From Poindextera sp035294785 (GTDB lineage: Bacteria > Pseudomonadota > Alphaproteobacteria > Caulobacterales > Caulobacteraceae): a DNA stretch of 64,000 nucleotides. The number at the start of each line of letters is the position of its first letter. Within the stretch, counting starts at the first letter, position 1. A program made the position numbers and the translations under genes. Under the pieces are notes generated by a model. It ran no database searches. It saw only the letters and a program-made list of their open reading frames with translations, and was not told the origin of the DNA. Shown here piece by piece: positions 40,417 through 51,038 of the stretch. The DNA lies in NCBI GenBank assembly GCA_035294785.1, contig DATGKF010000055.1, positions 7,915-71,914 of the forward strand. Direction: 5' to 3'.

Positions 40417-41304
40417 ATGAGCCGAGCCAGAATCTTCATCGTCCTCGCAATCGCCTTGGTCGGCGCCTTCGGCATGGTCCTGCTCGTCGGCATGCTCACC
40501 AAGCACAAGCCGGCGCCGGTCGTGGCCGCCGTGGCTGCGCCGGAGCAGCCGATGGCGCGGGTGCTCGTCGCCAAGCGGGATCTGCCTGTCGGGACGCGCC
40601 TGGACGCCAGCGACATGGCCTGGCAGGACTGGCCCGCAACCGCCGTCAATCCGGTCTTCATCACCGACGGCCAGGGCGCGCACGCGCCCCCCGTCTCCAT
40701 CGCCGCTCAGGCCGGCCAGACGATCCATGCCGCCACCTCGGTGATCACCGGGGCCGCCGGACCGATGCAACAGCTCTCCGGCTCGATCGTCCGCACCGAG
40801 ATCCTCGCCAATGAGCCGATCGAGAACGCCAAGCTCGTCCGCGGCGGGGAGGGCGGCTACATGGCCGTCGTGCTCCGTCCGGGCATGCGCGCCGTCTCGG
40901 TGGCCGTGCAGCCGAACTCCGACGCCGGCGGCTTCATCCTGCCCGGCGACCGCGTCGACGTGGTGCAGGCGCACTCCACAGACGCCGCCTCGAACGGCGG
41001 CCGCGCAGGCTTCGTCGCCGAGACCCTGCTCCGCAACGTTCGGGTTCTGGCCATCGACCAGACCAGCCAGCCGCCGAAGAATGGCCAACAGAGCGAGGTC
41101 GGCGCCGTCGCCACGATCGAGGTCTCGGCCGCCGACGTCGGCCTGATCGCCAAGGCCAAGCTGCAGGGCGACGGGCTCATCCTGGCGCTGCGCCCGTATT
41201 CCGACGCCAATCAGCCCTCAGGGCGCGGCGACGACTCCGAAGACGCCGGTCAGGTGCGAATCTTCCGCGCCGGCCAACCCCCCGAAGTGGTGGCTCTCCA
41301 ATGA
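40417..41304 (+). CDS. cpaB: Flp pilus assembly protein CpaB
   Basis: A 295-residue protein with an N-terminal membrane anchor (IFIVLAIALVGAFGMVLLVGML) and a periplasmic SAF domain (about 45-120; VLVAKRDLPVGTRLDASDMAWQDWP), then VSVAVQPNSDAGGFILPGDRVDVV, as in all CpaB/RcpC. It is thought to sit between inner membrane and secretin. ATG at 40417 follows CGGAGAG. The end overlaps the cpaC start by 4 bases. Confidence 0.93.
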   Translation: MSRARIFIVLAIALVGAFGMVLLVGMLTKHKPAPVVAAVAAPEQPMARVLVAKRDLPVGTRLDASDMAWQDWPATAVNPVFITDGQGAHAPPVSIAAQAGQTIHAATSVITGAAGPMQQLSGSIVRTEILANEPIENAKLVRGGEGGYMAVVLRPGMRAVSVAVQPNSDAGGFILPGDRVDVVQAHSTDAASNGGRAGFVAETLLRNVRVLAIDQTSQPPKNGQQSEVGAVATIEVSAADVGLIAKAKLQGDGLILALRPYSDANQPSGRGDDSEDAGQVRIFRAGQPPEVVALQ

Positions 41305-42860
41305 CGCACAGCTTTCGCTCCCTCGCCGCGCTGGCGGCGTTCGGCTTCGCCCTCGTCGCCCTCGTCGCCGCGCCCGCCCGGGCGCAGAGCCGCGAGCCGG
41401 CGGCGCCGATGCATGTGGATCTGTCGACCGGCGCGGCGCAGTCGATCTCCATCCCGCGCGGCAAGTCGGCGATCATCGACCTGCCGGTGGACGCCCGCGA
41501 TGTGTTGGTGACCAACCCGCAGGTGGCCGACGCGGTCCTGCGCACGCCCCGGCGGATCTATGTGGTCGGCCTCGCGCCCGGCGCGACCGACGCGGCCTTC
41601 TTCGATGCCGGCGGACGGCGGATCCTGGCGCTCAACATCCGTGTCGATCAGGACTTCAGCGCGGTCGCCCAGACCATCAACCGCCTGATCCCCAACGCGC
41701 GGGTCCACGTCGAGGGGGTGAACCAGAGCGTCATCCTCTCCGGCTCGGTCGCCAACGCCAGCGAGGCCGACCAGGCGGTCCAGATCGCCCAGCAGTTCAC
41801 CGCCAGTCCCACCCAGGTGGTGAACATGCTCTCCATCGCCGGCAAGGAGCAGGTGATGCTGAAGGTGCGCATCGTCGAGATGCAGCGCAGCGTCATCAAG
41901 CAGCTCGGCTTCAACCTGAACGCCCTGCTGGGCCAGGCCGGCAGCCCGCAGTTCCTGGTCGGCGAGGCCGCCAGCTTCGCGATCAACGGCGCGCTCCTCG
42001 GCGGTATCAACGCCGGCACGCAGATCGACACCACGCAGCAGCCGGAGGTGAAAGCTTTCGATCCGCTGACCAATGCTTTCGACATCAACCAGGTCTGCGG
42101 CGGCTGCAACAACGGCGGCCAGCACACGATCGCCACCACCCAGACCACCTCGGGCTCCAACGGCCTGAACAAAGGTAACGCCAATATCGAGGCGTTTGAA
42201 CGCGTCGGCCTCGTGCGCATGCTCGCCGAACCGAACCTGACGGCGGTTTCGGGCGAATCGGCCCGCTTCCTCGCCGGCGGCGAATTCCCCGTGCCGTCCG
42301 GCGAAGACTCGACCGGGCGCGTCAGCATCGAGTTCAAGCCCTTTGGGGTCGGCCTCGGCTTCACGCCGATCGTGCTCTCGTCCGGGCGCATCTCGCTGAA
42401 GATTTCGACCGAGGTGTCAGAGCTCTCCAACCAGGGCGCCTTCACCCTGTCGAACGGAGCGGGCGCGCCGGCGCTGACCATCCCGGGGCTCACGGTCCGC
42501 CGCGCCGAGACGGTGGTCGAACTTCCGTCTGGCGGGTCGATGATGATCGCCGGCCTCCTGAACGAGGAGACCAAGCAGGACCTGGATTCGGTCCCGGGGC
42601 TGATGAACCTGCCGGTGCTCGGCGCGCTCTTCCGCAGCCGCGACTACCAGTCCGGCGAGACCGAGCTCGTCGTCATCGTCACGCCCTATCTGGTCAACCC
42701 GACCAGCCCGGCCAACCTGCAGACCCCGGCCGACGGCTTCCAAATGGCCGACGACGCACAGACGCTTCTGCTCGGACGCCTCAACAAGGCCAACAAGGCG
42801 CCGCCCGCCGCGGTCGCCGGCAAGACCTACCAGGGACCCGTCGGCTATGTCATCGACTAG
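41301..42860 (+). CDS. cpaC: Flp pilus outer-membrane secretin CpaC
   Basis: A 519-residue secretin with a signal peptide of about 29 residues (APARAQ cut). Residues 45-120 form the pilus-specific N-domain (VDLPVDARDVLVTNPQVADAVLRTPRRIYVVGL), 130-210 a BON-like domain, and 215-480 the secretin pore (VRIVEMQRSVIKQLGFNL, VPGLMNLPVLGALFRS, LVVIVTPYLV). It forms the channel through which the PilA fibre passes. It is coupled to cpaB and overlaps cpaD by 14 bases. Confidence 0.95.
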   Translation: MTHSFRSLAALAAFGFALVALVAAPARAQSREPAAPMHVDLSTGAAQSISIPRGKSAIIDLPVDARDVLVTNPQVADAVLRTPRRIYVVGLAPGATDAAFFDAGGRRILALNIRVDQDFSAVAQTINRLIPNARVHVEGVNQSVILSGSVANASEADQAVQIAQQFTASPTQVVNMLSIAGKEQVMLKVRIVEMQRSVIKQLGFNLNALLGQAGSPQFLVGEAASFAINGALLGGINAGTQIDTTQQPEVKAFDPLTNAFDINQVCGGCNNGGQHTIATTQTTSGSNGLNKGNANIEAFERVGLVRMLAEPNLTAVSGESARFLAGGEFPVPSGEDSTGRVSIEFKPFGVGLGFTPIVLSSGRISLKISTEVSELSNQGAFTLSNGAGAPALTIPGLTVRRAETVVELPSGGSMMIAGLLNEETKQDLDSVPGLMNLPVLGALFRSRDYQSGETELVVIVTPYLVNPTSPANLQTPADGFQMADDAQTLLLGRLNKANKAPPAAVAGKTYQGPVGYVID

Positions 42861-43539
42861 GGAAATGCTTCGCTGCCTGATCGTCTCCGGCCTGGCGCTG
42901 TTCGCCACCGGATGCGCCACCGATGGGCTGATGCATCACGCCGACAAGACGCCCCCGGCGGTCACGCCCACGGAGCAGTACGCCATCACGGTCACGCGCG
43001 CGCCGGACGAGATCCTGCTGGCGCCGCACGCCGACGGTCTTTCGGCGGCGCAAAGCGCGGCGTTGGCGGCGCTGGTCCAGCGCTGGCGCGATGTCGACGG
43101 CGATGAGATCACGATCCACAGTCCAGGCGGCCAGGCGCAGGCCTACCGGGCCGTCGCCGCGGTGCAGGAAGCGCTCGAGGGCCTCGGCGTCCGCTCCGAC
43201 CAGATCACCCTCGCCGCCTACGATCCCGGCGACCGCGCGGGCGCGCCGATCGCCGTCGGGTTCGAGGGCTATCACGCCCAGGGCCCCGCCTGCGGACGCA
43301 ACTGGAAGGACTTCACCAAGACGTTCCAGAACCAGGTGAACAACAACTTCGGCTGCGCGACGACGGCGAACATGGCGGCGATGATCGCCAACCCCGCCGA
43401 CCTCCTGCGGCCGCGCGCGATGGACGCCCCTGACGCGGCCCGTCGCGAGACGGTGCTCGGCAAGTACCGCCAGGGCGCGGTCACCTCCTCGCCCAAGGAT
43501 CCGCAGGCGAACGGCGCCGTTTCGAACACGCTGCAATAG
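42847..43539 (+). CDS. cpaD: Flp pilus assembly lipoprotein CpaD
   Basis: A 230-residue lipoprotein: SGLALFATGC with the lipobox Cys23. The mature part contains an OmpA-like core (LSAAQSAALAALVQRWRDVDGDEITIHSPGGQAQAYRAVAAVQ) and the Tad-specific CGRNWKDFTKTFQNQVNNNFGCATTANMAAMIANPADLLRPR, where the Asn-Asn-Asn-Phe-Gly-Cys stretch is the family mark. It helps CpaC reach the outer membrane. Start at 42847 has AGGGA 9 bases before it; an ATG at 42865 would shorten it by six residues. Confidence 0.93.
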   Translation: MSSTREMLRCLIVSGLALFATGCATDGLMHHADKTPPAVTPTEQYAITVTRAPDEILLAPHADGLSAAQSAALAALVQRWRDVDGDEITIHSPGGQAQAYRAVAAVQEALEGLGVRSDQITLAAYDPGDRAGAPIAVGFEGYHAQGPACGRNWKDFTKTFQNQVNNNFGCATTANMAAMIANPADLLRPRAMDAPDAARRETVLGKYRQGAVTSSPKDPQANGAVSNTLQ

Positions 43540-43552
43540 CAGGCACCCCCCC

Positions 43553-45001
43553 GTGAACAACACCACCCAACCCGCCCCCGACGATCCCGCGACAAGCTTC
43601 GGCGCCGACGACGAATTCGCGCCCCAGACGGCTGACCACTGGCGGCCGGCGCCGGGCGCTGGCGAGGCGGTCGACGACGACGATCCGTTTCTGACTCCGC
43701 AAGAGCCGCTGGCGAGCTTCGACGCCGAACACGACGGCGCCCACGCGTCGCCGCCGGCGGTCAATCCGGTCGGCGACCTGATCGCCGGGGCCGAAGCGGT
43801 GCTTGGCGAGGCGAGCGTGCCGCGGATCGGCATCCACATCTTCTGGGAGCGGGCCGAAACCGCCGAGATGGCCGAAAGGGCGGCCGCCGATCGGCGCATG
43901 GGCCGGGCCTCGACCGAGGTGCGCGAAGGTGGTCTCGCCGCCGCCGTCGCCCAGTATCAGAACCAGCCGACGCCGCCGCTGATCATCGTCGAGAGCCAGG
44001 CGCCGGCGCAGGTGATGCTCGAACAGCTCGATCAGCTGGCGCAGGTCTGCGACGCCGGCGCCAAGGTGGTCGTGATCGGCTCGCACAACGACATCGCCCT
44101 CTACCGCGAGCTGATGCGCCGCGGGGTGAGCGAGTACCTGGTGCCGCCGCTGCAGCCGCTGCAGCTGATCGGCGCGATCACCACCCTGTATGCCGATCCG
44201 GCCGCGCCGTTCGTCGGTCGCCAGATCGCCTTCGTCGGCGCCCGCGGCGGGGTGGGATCGTCGACCGTCGCGCACAACCTCGCCTATCTCTTGTCCGAGA
44301 CGATGCGCACCAACACGGTGATCGTCGATCTCGACCTGCCGTTCGGCACAGCCGGCCTCGACTTCAACCAGGACCCGCTGCAGGGCGTGGCCGACGCGCT
44401 CAGCCAGCCGGACCGGCTGGACCCGGTGCTGCTGGATCGCATGATGGCCCGCTGCGGCGATCGCCTGAGCCTCTTCGCCGCTCCGGCGACCCTGGACGCC
44501 GACTACGACATCAGCGCCGACGCCTTCGAGGAGGTGACCAGCAAGATCCGCGCGACGGCGCCCTACGTCGTTCTCGATCTGCCGCACCTCTGGTCGGGAT
44601 GGATGCGCCGCACGCTGCTCGGCGCCGACGACGTCGTGGTCACCGCCTCGCCCGACCTCGCGTCGCTGCGCAACGCCAAGAACATCGTCGACCTGGTCCG
44701 CGCCGCGCGCCCGAACGACACGCCGCCGCTCTTGGTGCTGAACATGGTCGGCTCGCCCGGCCGGCCTGAGATCCCGACCAAGGACTTCGGCGAGGCTCTC
44801 GGGCTCGAAACCTCGATCGTGATCCCCTTCGACGCCAAGCTGTTCGGTCAGGCGGCCAACAACGGCCAGATGATCGAGGAGATCGGGCCGAAGTCGAAGG
44901 CCGCCGAGGCCTTTCAGCGGCTCTCATTGGCGATCACCCGCCGGGACCCGCCGCCGGCCCCGAAGAAATCCGGTCTCTCCAGCCTGTTCAAGCGCAAGTA
45001 G
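43553..45001 (+). CDS. cpaE: Flp pilus localisation ATPase CpaE
   Basis: A 482-residue MinD/ParA-like protein, GTG at 43553. Residues 90-190 resemble a degenerate receiver domain, preceded by a proline- and acid-rich leader. The ATPase part starts about residue 220: deviant Walker A in ARGGVGSSTVAHN, VDLDLPFGTAGLDFNQDP, and VVLDLPHLW. The terminal GLSSLFKRK tail is positively charged. CpaE anchors pilus assembly proteins at the pole in Caulobacter. It is followed by cpaF 6 bases later. Confidence 0.92.
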   Translation: MNNTTQPAPDDPATSFGADDEFAPQTADHWRPAPGAGEAVDDDDPFLTPQEPLASFDAEHDGAHASPPAVNPVGDLIAGAEAVLGEASVPRIGIHIFWERAETAEMAERAAADRRMGRASTEVREGGLAAAVAQYQNQPTPPLIIVESQAPAQVMLEQLDQLAQVCDAGAKVVVIGSHNDIALYRELMRRGVSEYLVPPLQPLQLIGAITTLYADPAAPFVGRQIAFVGARGGVGSSTVAHNLAYLLSETMRTNTVIVDLDLPFGTAGLDFNQDPLQGVADALSQPDRLDPVLLDRMMARCGDRLSLFAAPATLDADYDISADAFEEVTSKIRATAPYVVLDLPHLWSGWMRRTLLGADDVVVTASPDLASLRNAKNIVDLVRAARPNDTPPLLVLNMVGSPGRPEIPTKDFGEALGLETSIVIPFDAKLFGQAANNGQMIEEIGPKSKAAEAFQRLSLAITRRDPPPAPKKSGLSSLFKRK

Positions 45002-45007
45002 GCCCAA

Positions 45008-46582
45008 GTGTTCGGGAAACGCCCAGCCGACGGCGATCCGCCAAAGCCGCAGGCGCCGCCGCCTCCCGAAGCCGGCGCGCCGATCGCCACGCGGCCGCAG
45101 AAGGTCGAGCCGGCGTTGTCGAAACAGGCGCTCGCCCCGCCCAAGGCGCCCGCGGCCCAGCCGCCGCGCCAGCAAGGCGCGGCCGACCGTATCGCCGGCG
45201 CACACGCCCAGCAGGCCAGCGCCGCGGCCGGCGGCCCCAAGCTGACTTCGGCCTTCGAGCAGCTGCGCGCGGCGCAGGGTGCGCCGACGGCCGATATCGT
45301 CCGTGAACAGAGCGACTACTACCACGCCACGAAGACCACGATCTTCAACGCGCTGATCAACACCATCGATCTCGCACAGCTGGCGCAGCTCGACCTGAAG
45401 ACGGCCGGCGAAGAGATCCGCGACATCGTCGCCGAGCTGGTGGCGATCAAGAACGTCTCGATGTCTGTAGCCGAGCAGGAACACCTGGTTCAGGACATCA
45501 TCAACGATGTCCTTGGCTACGGCCCGCTCGAGCCGCTTCTGGCCCGCGACGACATCGCCGACATCATGGTCAATGGCGCCGGCCGGGTGTTCATCGAAGT
45601 GGGCGGCAAGGTCCAGCTGACCAACGTCCGCTTCCGCGACAACGCCCAGCTGATGAACATCTGCCAACGGATCGTCAGCCAGGTCGGCCGCCGGGTCGAC
45701 GAGGCCTCGCCGATCTGCGACGCGCGCCTCCCCGACGGCAGCCGTGTCAACGTCATCGCGCCGCCCTTGGCTCTGGATGGGCCGACTCTCACCATCCGGA
45801 AGTTCAAGAAAGACAAGCTGACGATGCGCAATCTGGTCGAGTTCGCCTCGGTCAGTCCGGAAGGCGCGCGCGTCCTGGGCGTCATCGGCGCGTCGCGCTG
45901 CAACGTCCTCATCTCCGGCGGCACCGGCTCGGGCAAGACGACGCTGCTCAACACGCTTACCGCCTTCATCGATCCGACCGAGCGGGTGATCACCTGCGAG
46001 GACGCGGCCGAGCTGCAACTGCAACAGCCGCACGTTGTGCGCCTTGAAACGCGTCCGCCGAATCTGGAGGGCAGCGGCCAGGTGACCATGCGCGATCTGG
46101 TCAAGAACTGCCTCAGAATGCGCCCGGAACGGATCATCGTCGGCGAAGTGCGCGGCCCTGAGGCGTTCGACCTGCTGCAGGCGATGAACACCGGCCACGA
46201 CGGGTCGATGGGGACGCTGCACGCCAACAGCCCGCGCGAGGCGATCAGCCGGATCGAGTCGATGATCACCATGGGCGGCTACGGCCTTCCGTCGAAGACC
46301 ATCCGTGAGATGATCGTCGGGTCCGTCGACGTGATCATCCAGGCCGCGCGCCTGCGCGACGGCTCGCGCCGCATCACCCACGTGACCGAAGTGGTGGGCC
46401 TCGAGGGCGAGGTGATCATCACCCAGGACCTCTTCGTCTACGAGATCACCGGCGAGGACGAGAACGGCGGCGTGGTCGGCAAGCACCGCTCGACCGGCAT
46501 CGCCCGCCCGCGCTTCTGGGACCGGGCGCGCTACTACGGGCTCGAGCGCGAACTTGCCGAAGCGTTGGACGCGGCGGAGTAG
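45008..46582 (+). CDS. cpaF: Pilus assembly/retraction ATPase CpaF
   Basis: A 524-residue hexameric ATPase of the secretion-ATPase (VirB11/GspE) group. The GTG at 45008 opens a proline-rich leader of about 75 residues. The catalytic core has Walker A SGGTGSGKTTLLN, the Asp box EDAAELQLQQPHVV, Walker B RPERIIVGEVRG and GTLHANSPREAISRIESM. It powers Tad pilus extension and probably also retraction. It is followed by tadB after 3 bases. Confidence 0.95.
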   Translation: MFGKRPADGDPPKPQAPPPPEAGAPIATRPQKVEPALSKQALAPPKAPAAQPPRQQGAADRIAGAHAQQASAAAGGPKLTSAFEQLRAAQGAPTADIVREQSDYYHATKTTIFNALINTIDLAQLAQLDLKTAGEEIRDIVAELVAIKNVSMSVAEQEHLVQDIINDVLGYGPLEPLLARDDIADIMVNGAGRVFIEVGGKVQLTNVRFRDNAQLMNICQRIVSQVGRRVDEASPICDARLPDGSRVNVIAPPLALDGPTLTIRKFKKDKLTMRNLVEFASVSPEGARVLGVIGASRCNVLISGGTGSGKTTLLNTLTAFIDPTERVITCEDAAELQLQQPHVVRLETRPPNLEGSGQVTMRDLVKNCLRMRPERIIVGEVRGPEAFDLLQAMNTGHDGSMGTLHANSPREAISRIESMITMGGYGLPSKTIREMIVGSVDVIIQAARLRDGSRRITHVTEVVGLEGEVIITQDLFVYEITGEDENGGVVGKHRSTGIARPRFWDRARYYGLERELAEALDAAE

Positions 46583-46585
46583 GCC

Positions 46586-47572
46586 TTGAACCCGCTGCTC
46601 ATTCTGGTCGCGGTGCTGGGCTTCGTGACCCTTGGCGGCGTGGGCTTCGCCCTGGCCGGCGCGGGCGGCGGCGACGCACGGGTGGCCAAACGCGCCAGGG
46701 CGATGGGCACGGTCGGTCGGCCGGAGAAGGCCCAACGCGGCGCGCGCGCGGCGCAGCAGGACGCCGGCCAGCGGCGCAAGGCGTTGCTGCAGACGCTGAA
46801 GGAGCAGGAGCGCCTGCAACGGCGCGCGTCCGTTTCGCTCAGCGCGCGCTTGCAACAGGCCGGGCTCAGCATTTCGGTCACCCAGTTCTGGATCGGCAGC
46901 GGGATCGCCGGCGCGGCCGTGCTGATCGTCCTGTTCGTACTTCGCGTGCCCCCGTGGGCGGCGCTGCTGCTCGCCCTCGTCGCCGCGCTCGGTCTGCCGC
47001 GCTGGGCGATCACCTTCCTCGCCAATCGCCGCAAAAAGAGCTTCACCGAGTCCTTCTCCGACGCCATCGACATCATCGTCCGCGGCATCAAATCGGGCCT
47101 TCCGGTGCACGACTGCCTGCGCGTCATCGCGCGCGAGAGCTCCGCCCCGCTCGGGCCGGAGTTCCACCGGCTGGTCGAGAATATCTCCATGGGCATGACC
47201 GTCGATCAGGGCCTGGAGAAGATGTACGAGCGCATGCCGACGCCCGAGCTGCGCTTCTTCACCATCGTGCTCGCCATTCAGGCCAAGACGGGCGGGAACC
47301 TGGCCGAGGCGCTGGGCAACCTCTCGGCCGTGCTCCGCGCCCGCAAGCTGATGCGCGAAAAGATCAAGGCGCTGTCGTCTGAAGCGACCACGTCGGCCTT
47401 CATCATCGGTTCGCTGCCGATCGCGGTCATGCTGCTCGTGATCGCCACGACGCCGTCCTACATGATGATCATGATCCACGACCCGCGCGGCCAGATGATG
47501 CTGCTCGCCGGCGCCATCGTCGAATGCATCGGCGTCTTCGTCATGCGCCGCATGATCAACTTCAAATACTAG
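46586..47572 (+). CDS. tadB: Tad pilus inner-membrane platform protein TadB (CpaG)
   Basis: A 328-residue platform protein, TTG at 46586. An N-terminal helix is followed by a cytosolic helical region, two helices near 105-150, the T2SSF-type domain (SFSDAIDIIVRGIKSGLPVHDCLRVIARES, FFTIVLAIQAKTGGNLAEALGNLSAVLRAR) and two C-terminal helices. It pairs with TadC and is driven by CpaF. No other start codon fits the spacing better. Confidence 0.93.
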   Translation: MNPLLILVAVLGFVTLGGVGFALAGAGGGDARVAKRARAMGTVGRPEKAQRGARAAQQDAGQRRKALLQTLKEQERLQRRASVSLSARLQQAGLSISVTQFWIGSGIAGAAVLIVLFVLRVPPWAALLLALVAALGLPRWAITFLANRRKKSFTESFSDAIDIIVRGIKSGLPVHDCLRVIARESSAPLGPEFHRLVENISMGMTVDQGLEKMYERMPTPELRFFTIVLAIQAKTGGNLAEALGNLSAVLRARKLMREKIKALSSEATTSAFIIGSLPIAVMLLVIATTPSYMMIMIHDPRGQMMLLAGAIVECIGVFVMRRMINFKY

Positions 47573-47585
47573 CGGGGCGGAGACC

Positions 47586-48578
47586 ATGGATTTCGCCACC
47601 ATCGCCGGCTTCGTCACCGACCCGCAGCACTTGCTGATGGGCTTTACGGCCCTGGTCACGTTCGCGACCATCGTCACGCTGTCCTCGCCGCTGCTCAATC
47701 GCTCGACGCTCGAGAGCCGGCTGAACTCGGTCGCCAACCGGCGCGAGGAGCTGCGCCGCCGCAGCCGCGAGGCGCTGGCGCAGAAGAACCAATCCGGCAC
47801 GCTGCGTCAGACCGACGAGGGCATGTTCAAGACCATCGTCGACCGGCTGCAGCTGTCGCGCCTGCTCGAAGATCCCCAGGTGGCCGACAAGCTGGCGCAG
47901 GCCGGCTTCCGCGGTCCGCGGCCGATCACGACCTTCTATTTCTTCCGCCTGGTGACGCCGTTCGTGTTCGCCGTGGCGCTGGCGGCCTACCTCTACACGC
48001 TCAATCCCTTCCACCTTCCGGGTCTGACCAAATTCTGCATCTGCATCGGCGGTCTGACGGCCGGCTACTACGCGCCCAACGTCTACATCCAGAACGTCGC
48101 CGCAAAGCGGCGCACCTCGATCATGCAAGGCTTCCCGGACGCCCTCGACCTGCTCTTGATCTGTGTCGAGTCCGGCATGTCGATCGAGGCGGCGCTGCAG
48201 AAGGTCAGCCAGGAGCTTGGCCCCTCGTCGATCGAGCTGGCCGAAGAGCTTTCGCTGCTCGTCGCGGAACTCTCCTACCTGCCCGAGCGGCGCGTCGCCT
48301 ACGAGGGGCTGTCCAAGCGGACGAACCATCCGGGCATCAAGTCGGTCGCCACCGCCATGATCCAGGCGGAGCGCTACGGCACCCCGCTCGGCACCGCCCT
48401 TCGCGTGATGGCGAAGGAAAACCGCGACCTTCGCCTGGCCGCCGCCGAGAAGAAGGCTGCGGCGCTGCCGGCCAAGCTGACCGTGCCGATGATCGTCTTC
48501 TTCCTGCCGGTCCTCTTCATCGTCGTCCTCGGCCCCTCGATCATCCGCGTCCAGGACGTCATGGCCCACAAGGGCTAG
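47586..48578 (+). CDS. tadC: Tad pilus inner-membrane platform protein TadC (CpaH)
   Basis: A 330-residue paralogue of TadB with helices near 15-35, 110-130, 140-160 and 300-320 and a T2SSF domain between (GFPDALDLLLICVESGMSIEAALQKVSQELG, ALRVMAKENRDLRLAAAEKKAAALPAKLTVPMI). It completes the platform. ATG at 47586, 13 bases after tadB. It is the last rightward gene of the pilus operon; tadD follows convergently. Confidence 0.93.
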   Translation: MDFATIAGFVTDPQHLLMGFTALVTFATIVTLSSPLLNRSTLESRLNSVANRREELRRRSREALAQKNQSGTLRQTDEGMFKTIVDRLQLSRLLEDPQVADKLAQAGFRGPRPITTFYFFRLVTPFVFAVALAAYLYTLNPFHLPGLTKFCICIGGLTAGYYAPNVYIQNVAAKRRTSIMQGFPDALDLLLICVESGMSIEAALQKVSQELGPSSIELAEELSLLVAELSYLPERRVAYEGLSKRTNHPGIKSVATAMIQAERYGTPLGTALRVMAKENRDLRLAAAEKKAAALPAKLTVPMIVFFLPVLFIVVLGPSIIRVQDVMAHKG

Positions 48579-48610
48579 CGGCCGCGCTGACCCTCGGCTG
48601 AGCAGCCGCC

Positions 48611-49462
48611 TCAGCTGCCGCCGTTCTTGACGGATGCCCAGGTCCGCGTCGGCGTGGCGTCGGCGGTGGGGGCGGCGCCGCGGCCGGAGGAGGCGGCCTG
48701 CAGGTAGGCGAGGTCGGCGTCGGCCTCGGCCGGCGGCAGGTCGCGGCGCAGGATCTCCTCGGCTTCGCCGAGCTTGCCTTCAAGGCCCAGCACCAGCGAC
48801 AGGTCCTGGCGCACGGTCAGGCTTGCGCCCGGCTGGGCGGCGGCTCGCCTGAGCAGCGGCTCGGCCCCGGCCACGTCGCCGGTCGCCGCCATCTCCATGG
48901 CCATGTTCGACAGCACCGACGGGTTGTCAGGCGACAGCGCCAGCGCCTGGCGCCAGACGGCCTGGGCGTCGGCGTCACGCTTGACCTGGGCGTAGGCGAT
49001 GCCGAGTAGCGACAGCGGCCGCCAGTCGCGCGGCGCCTGCGCCTGCGCCTGCTGCAGCGGATCGATGGCGTAAAAGCCGTCGCCCTTGGCGATGTAGGCG
49101 CGCGCCGTCTCCATCAGCGCGTCGGTGTCCCTCGGCGCCAGCACCAGCACGCGTCCGCTCGCCTGGATGGCCGCATCGTACTGGCCGAGCGCGCGGAGCG
49201 CGGTCGCAAGGTGCACGCCGGCCACCGCGTCAGTGGGGTCGATGTCGGCCTCACGGCCCCAGAAGGCGGCGCGGGCCAGGGGATCGAGCCGGTCGGCGGC
49301 GGCGCGCTCCTCGGGGCTGGCCTTGCGCGGCGGCGTCGGCGCGGCGGCGGCGACCGGGCTCGCCTTGCCGATCGGCGGCGCGCTCGGCGGCGCGGCGGCG
49401 CGGCCGGCGGCTGGGGCGAGGAGGGCGCCGGCGGCGACGGCGGCGAGGAGGGCGCGGGACAT
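48611..49462 (-). CDS. tadD: Tad pilus tetratricopeptide-repeat protein TadD
   Basis: A 283-residue exported TPR protein. The ATG at 49462 gives a signal peptide of about 24 residues (GRAAA), then an Ala/Pro-rich linker and about five TPR units (DAVAGVHLATALRALGQYDAAIQASGRVL, LSLLGIAYAQVKRDADAQAVWRQALALSPDN, LSNMAMEMAATGDVAGAEPLL). TadD-type proteins assist the outer-membrane part of the pilus machine. It is convergent with tadC and has its own promoter on the left of the aminopeptidase gene. Confidence 0.82.
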   Translation of the reverse strand: MSRALLAAVAAGALLAPAAGRAAAPPSAPPIGKASPVAAAAPTPPRKASPEERAAADRLDPLARAAFWGREADIDPTDAVAGVHLATALRALGQYDAAIQASGRVLVLAPRDTDALMETARAYIAKGDGFYAIDPLQQAQAQAPRDWRPLSLLGIAYAQVKRDADAQAVWRQALALSPDNPSVLSNMAMEMAATGDVAGAEPLLRRAAAQPGASLTVRQDLSLVLGLEGKLGEAEEILRRDLPPAEADADLAYLQAASSGRGAAPTADATPTRTWASVKNGGS

Positions 49463-49596
49463 GGCGGGGTTCGGCTCCGCTGGGACAGAAAGGCGGCCCG
49501 CCGGCGTCCGCGAGCCTCGTTGCGGCCAAGGATCGGCCGCGCGCGTCAACGAAGCGTTAAGCTTGACGAAATCTTACCTCGGGCTATGGCCCGCCC

Positions 49597-50979
<1,383 letters not shown>

Positions 50980-50982
50980 GCG

Positions 50983-51021
50983 AGCCCAATTCGCGGCTGC
51001 GCCGCTCCAGCAAAGGATGAC
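50983..51021 (-). repeat. Multi-hairpin intergenic repeat, short copy
   Basis: On the minus strand this stretch reads GTCATCCTTTGCTGG and then AGCGGCGCAGCCGCGAA. Aligned by eye with the long copy at 19661 it shares GTCATCCT, AGCGGCG and AGCCGCG in the same order and spacing. Only the left part of the element is present. It fills the gap between two convergent stops. Confidence 0.55.
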
Positions 51022-51038
51022 GTTGGAAGGCCCGCCGC

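Noticed and set aside
44924..47800. 958-codon open frame opposite cpaF-tadBC
   Set aside because: Antisense of three conserved pilus genes with biased composition.
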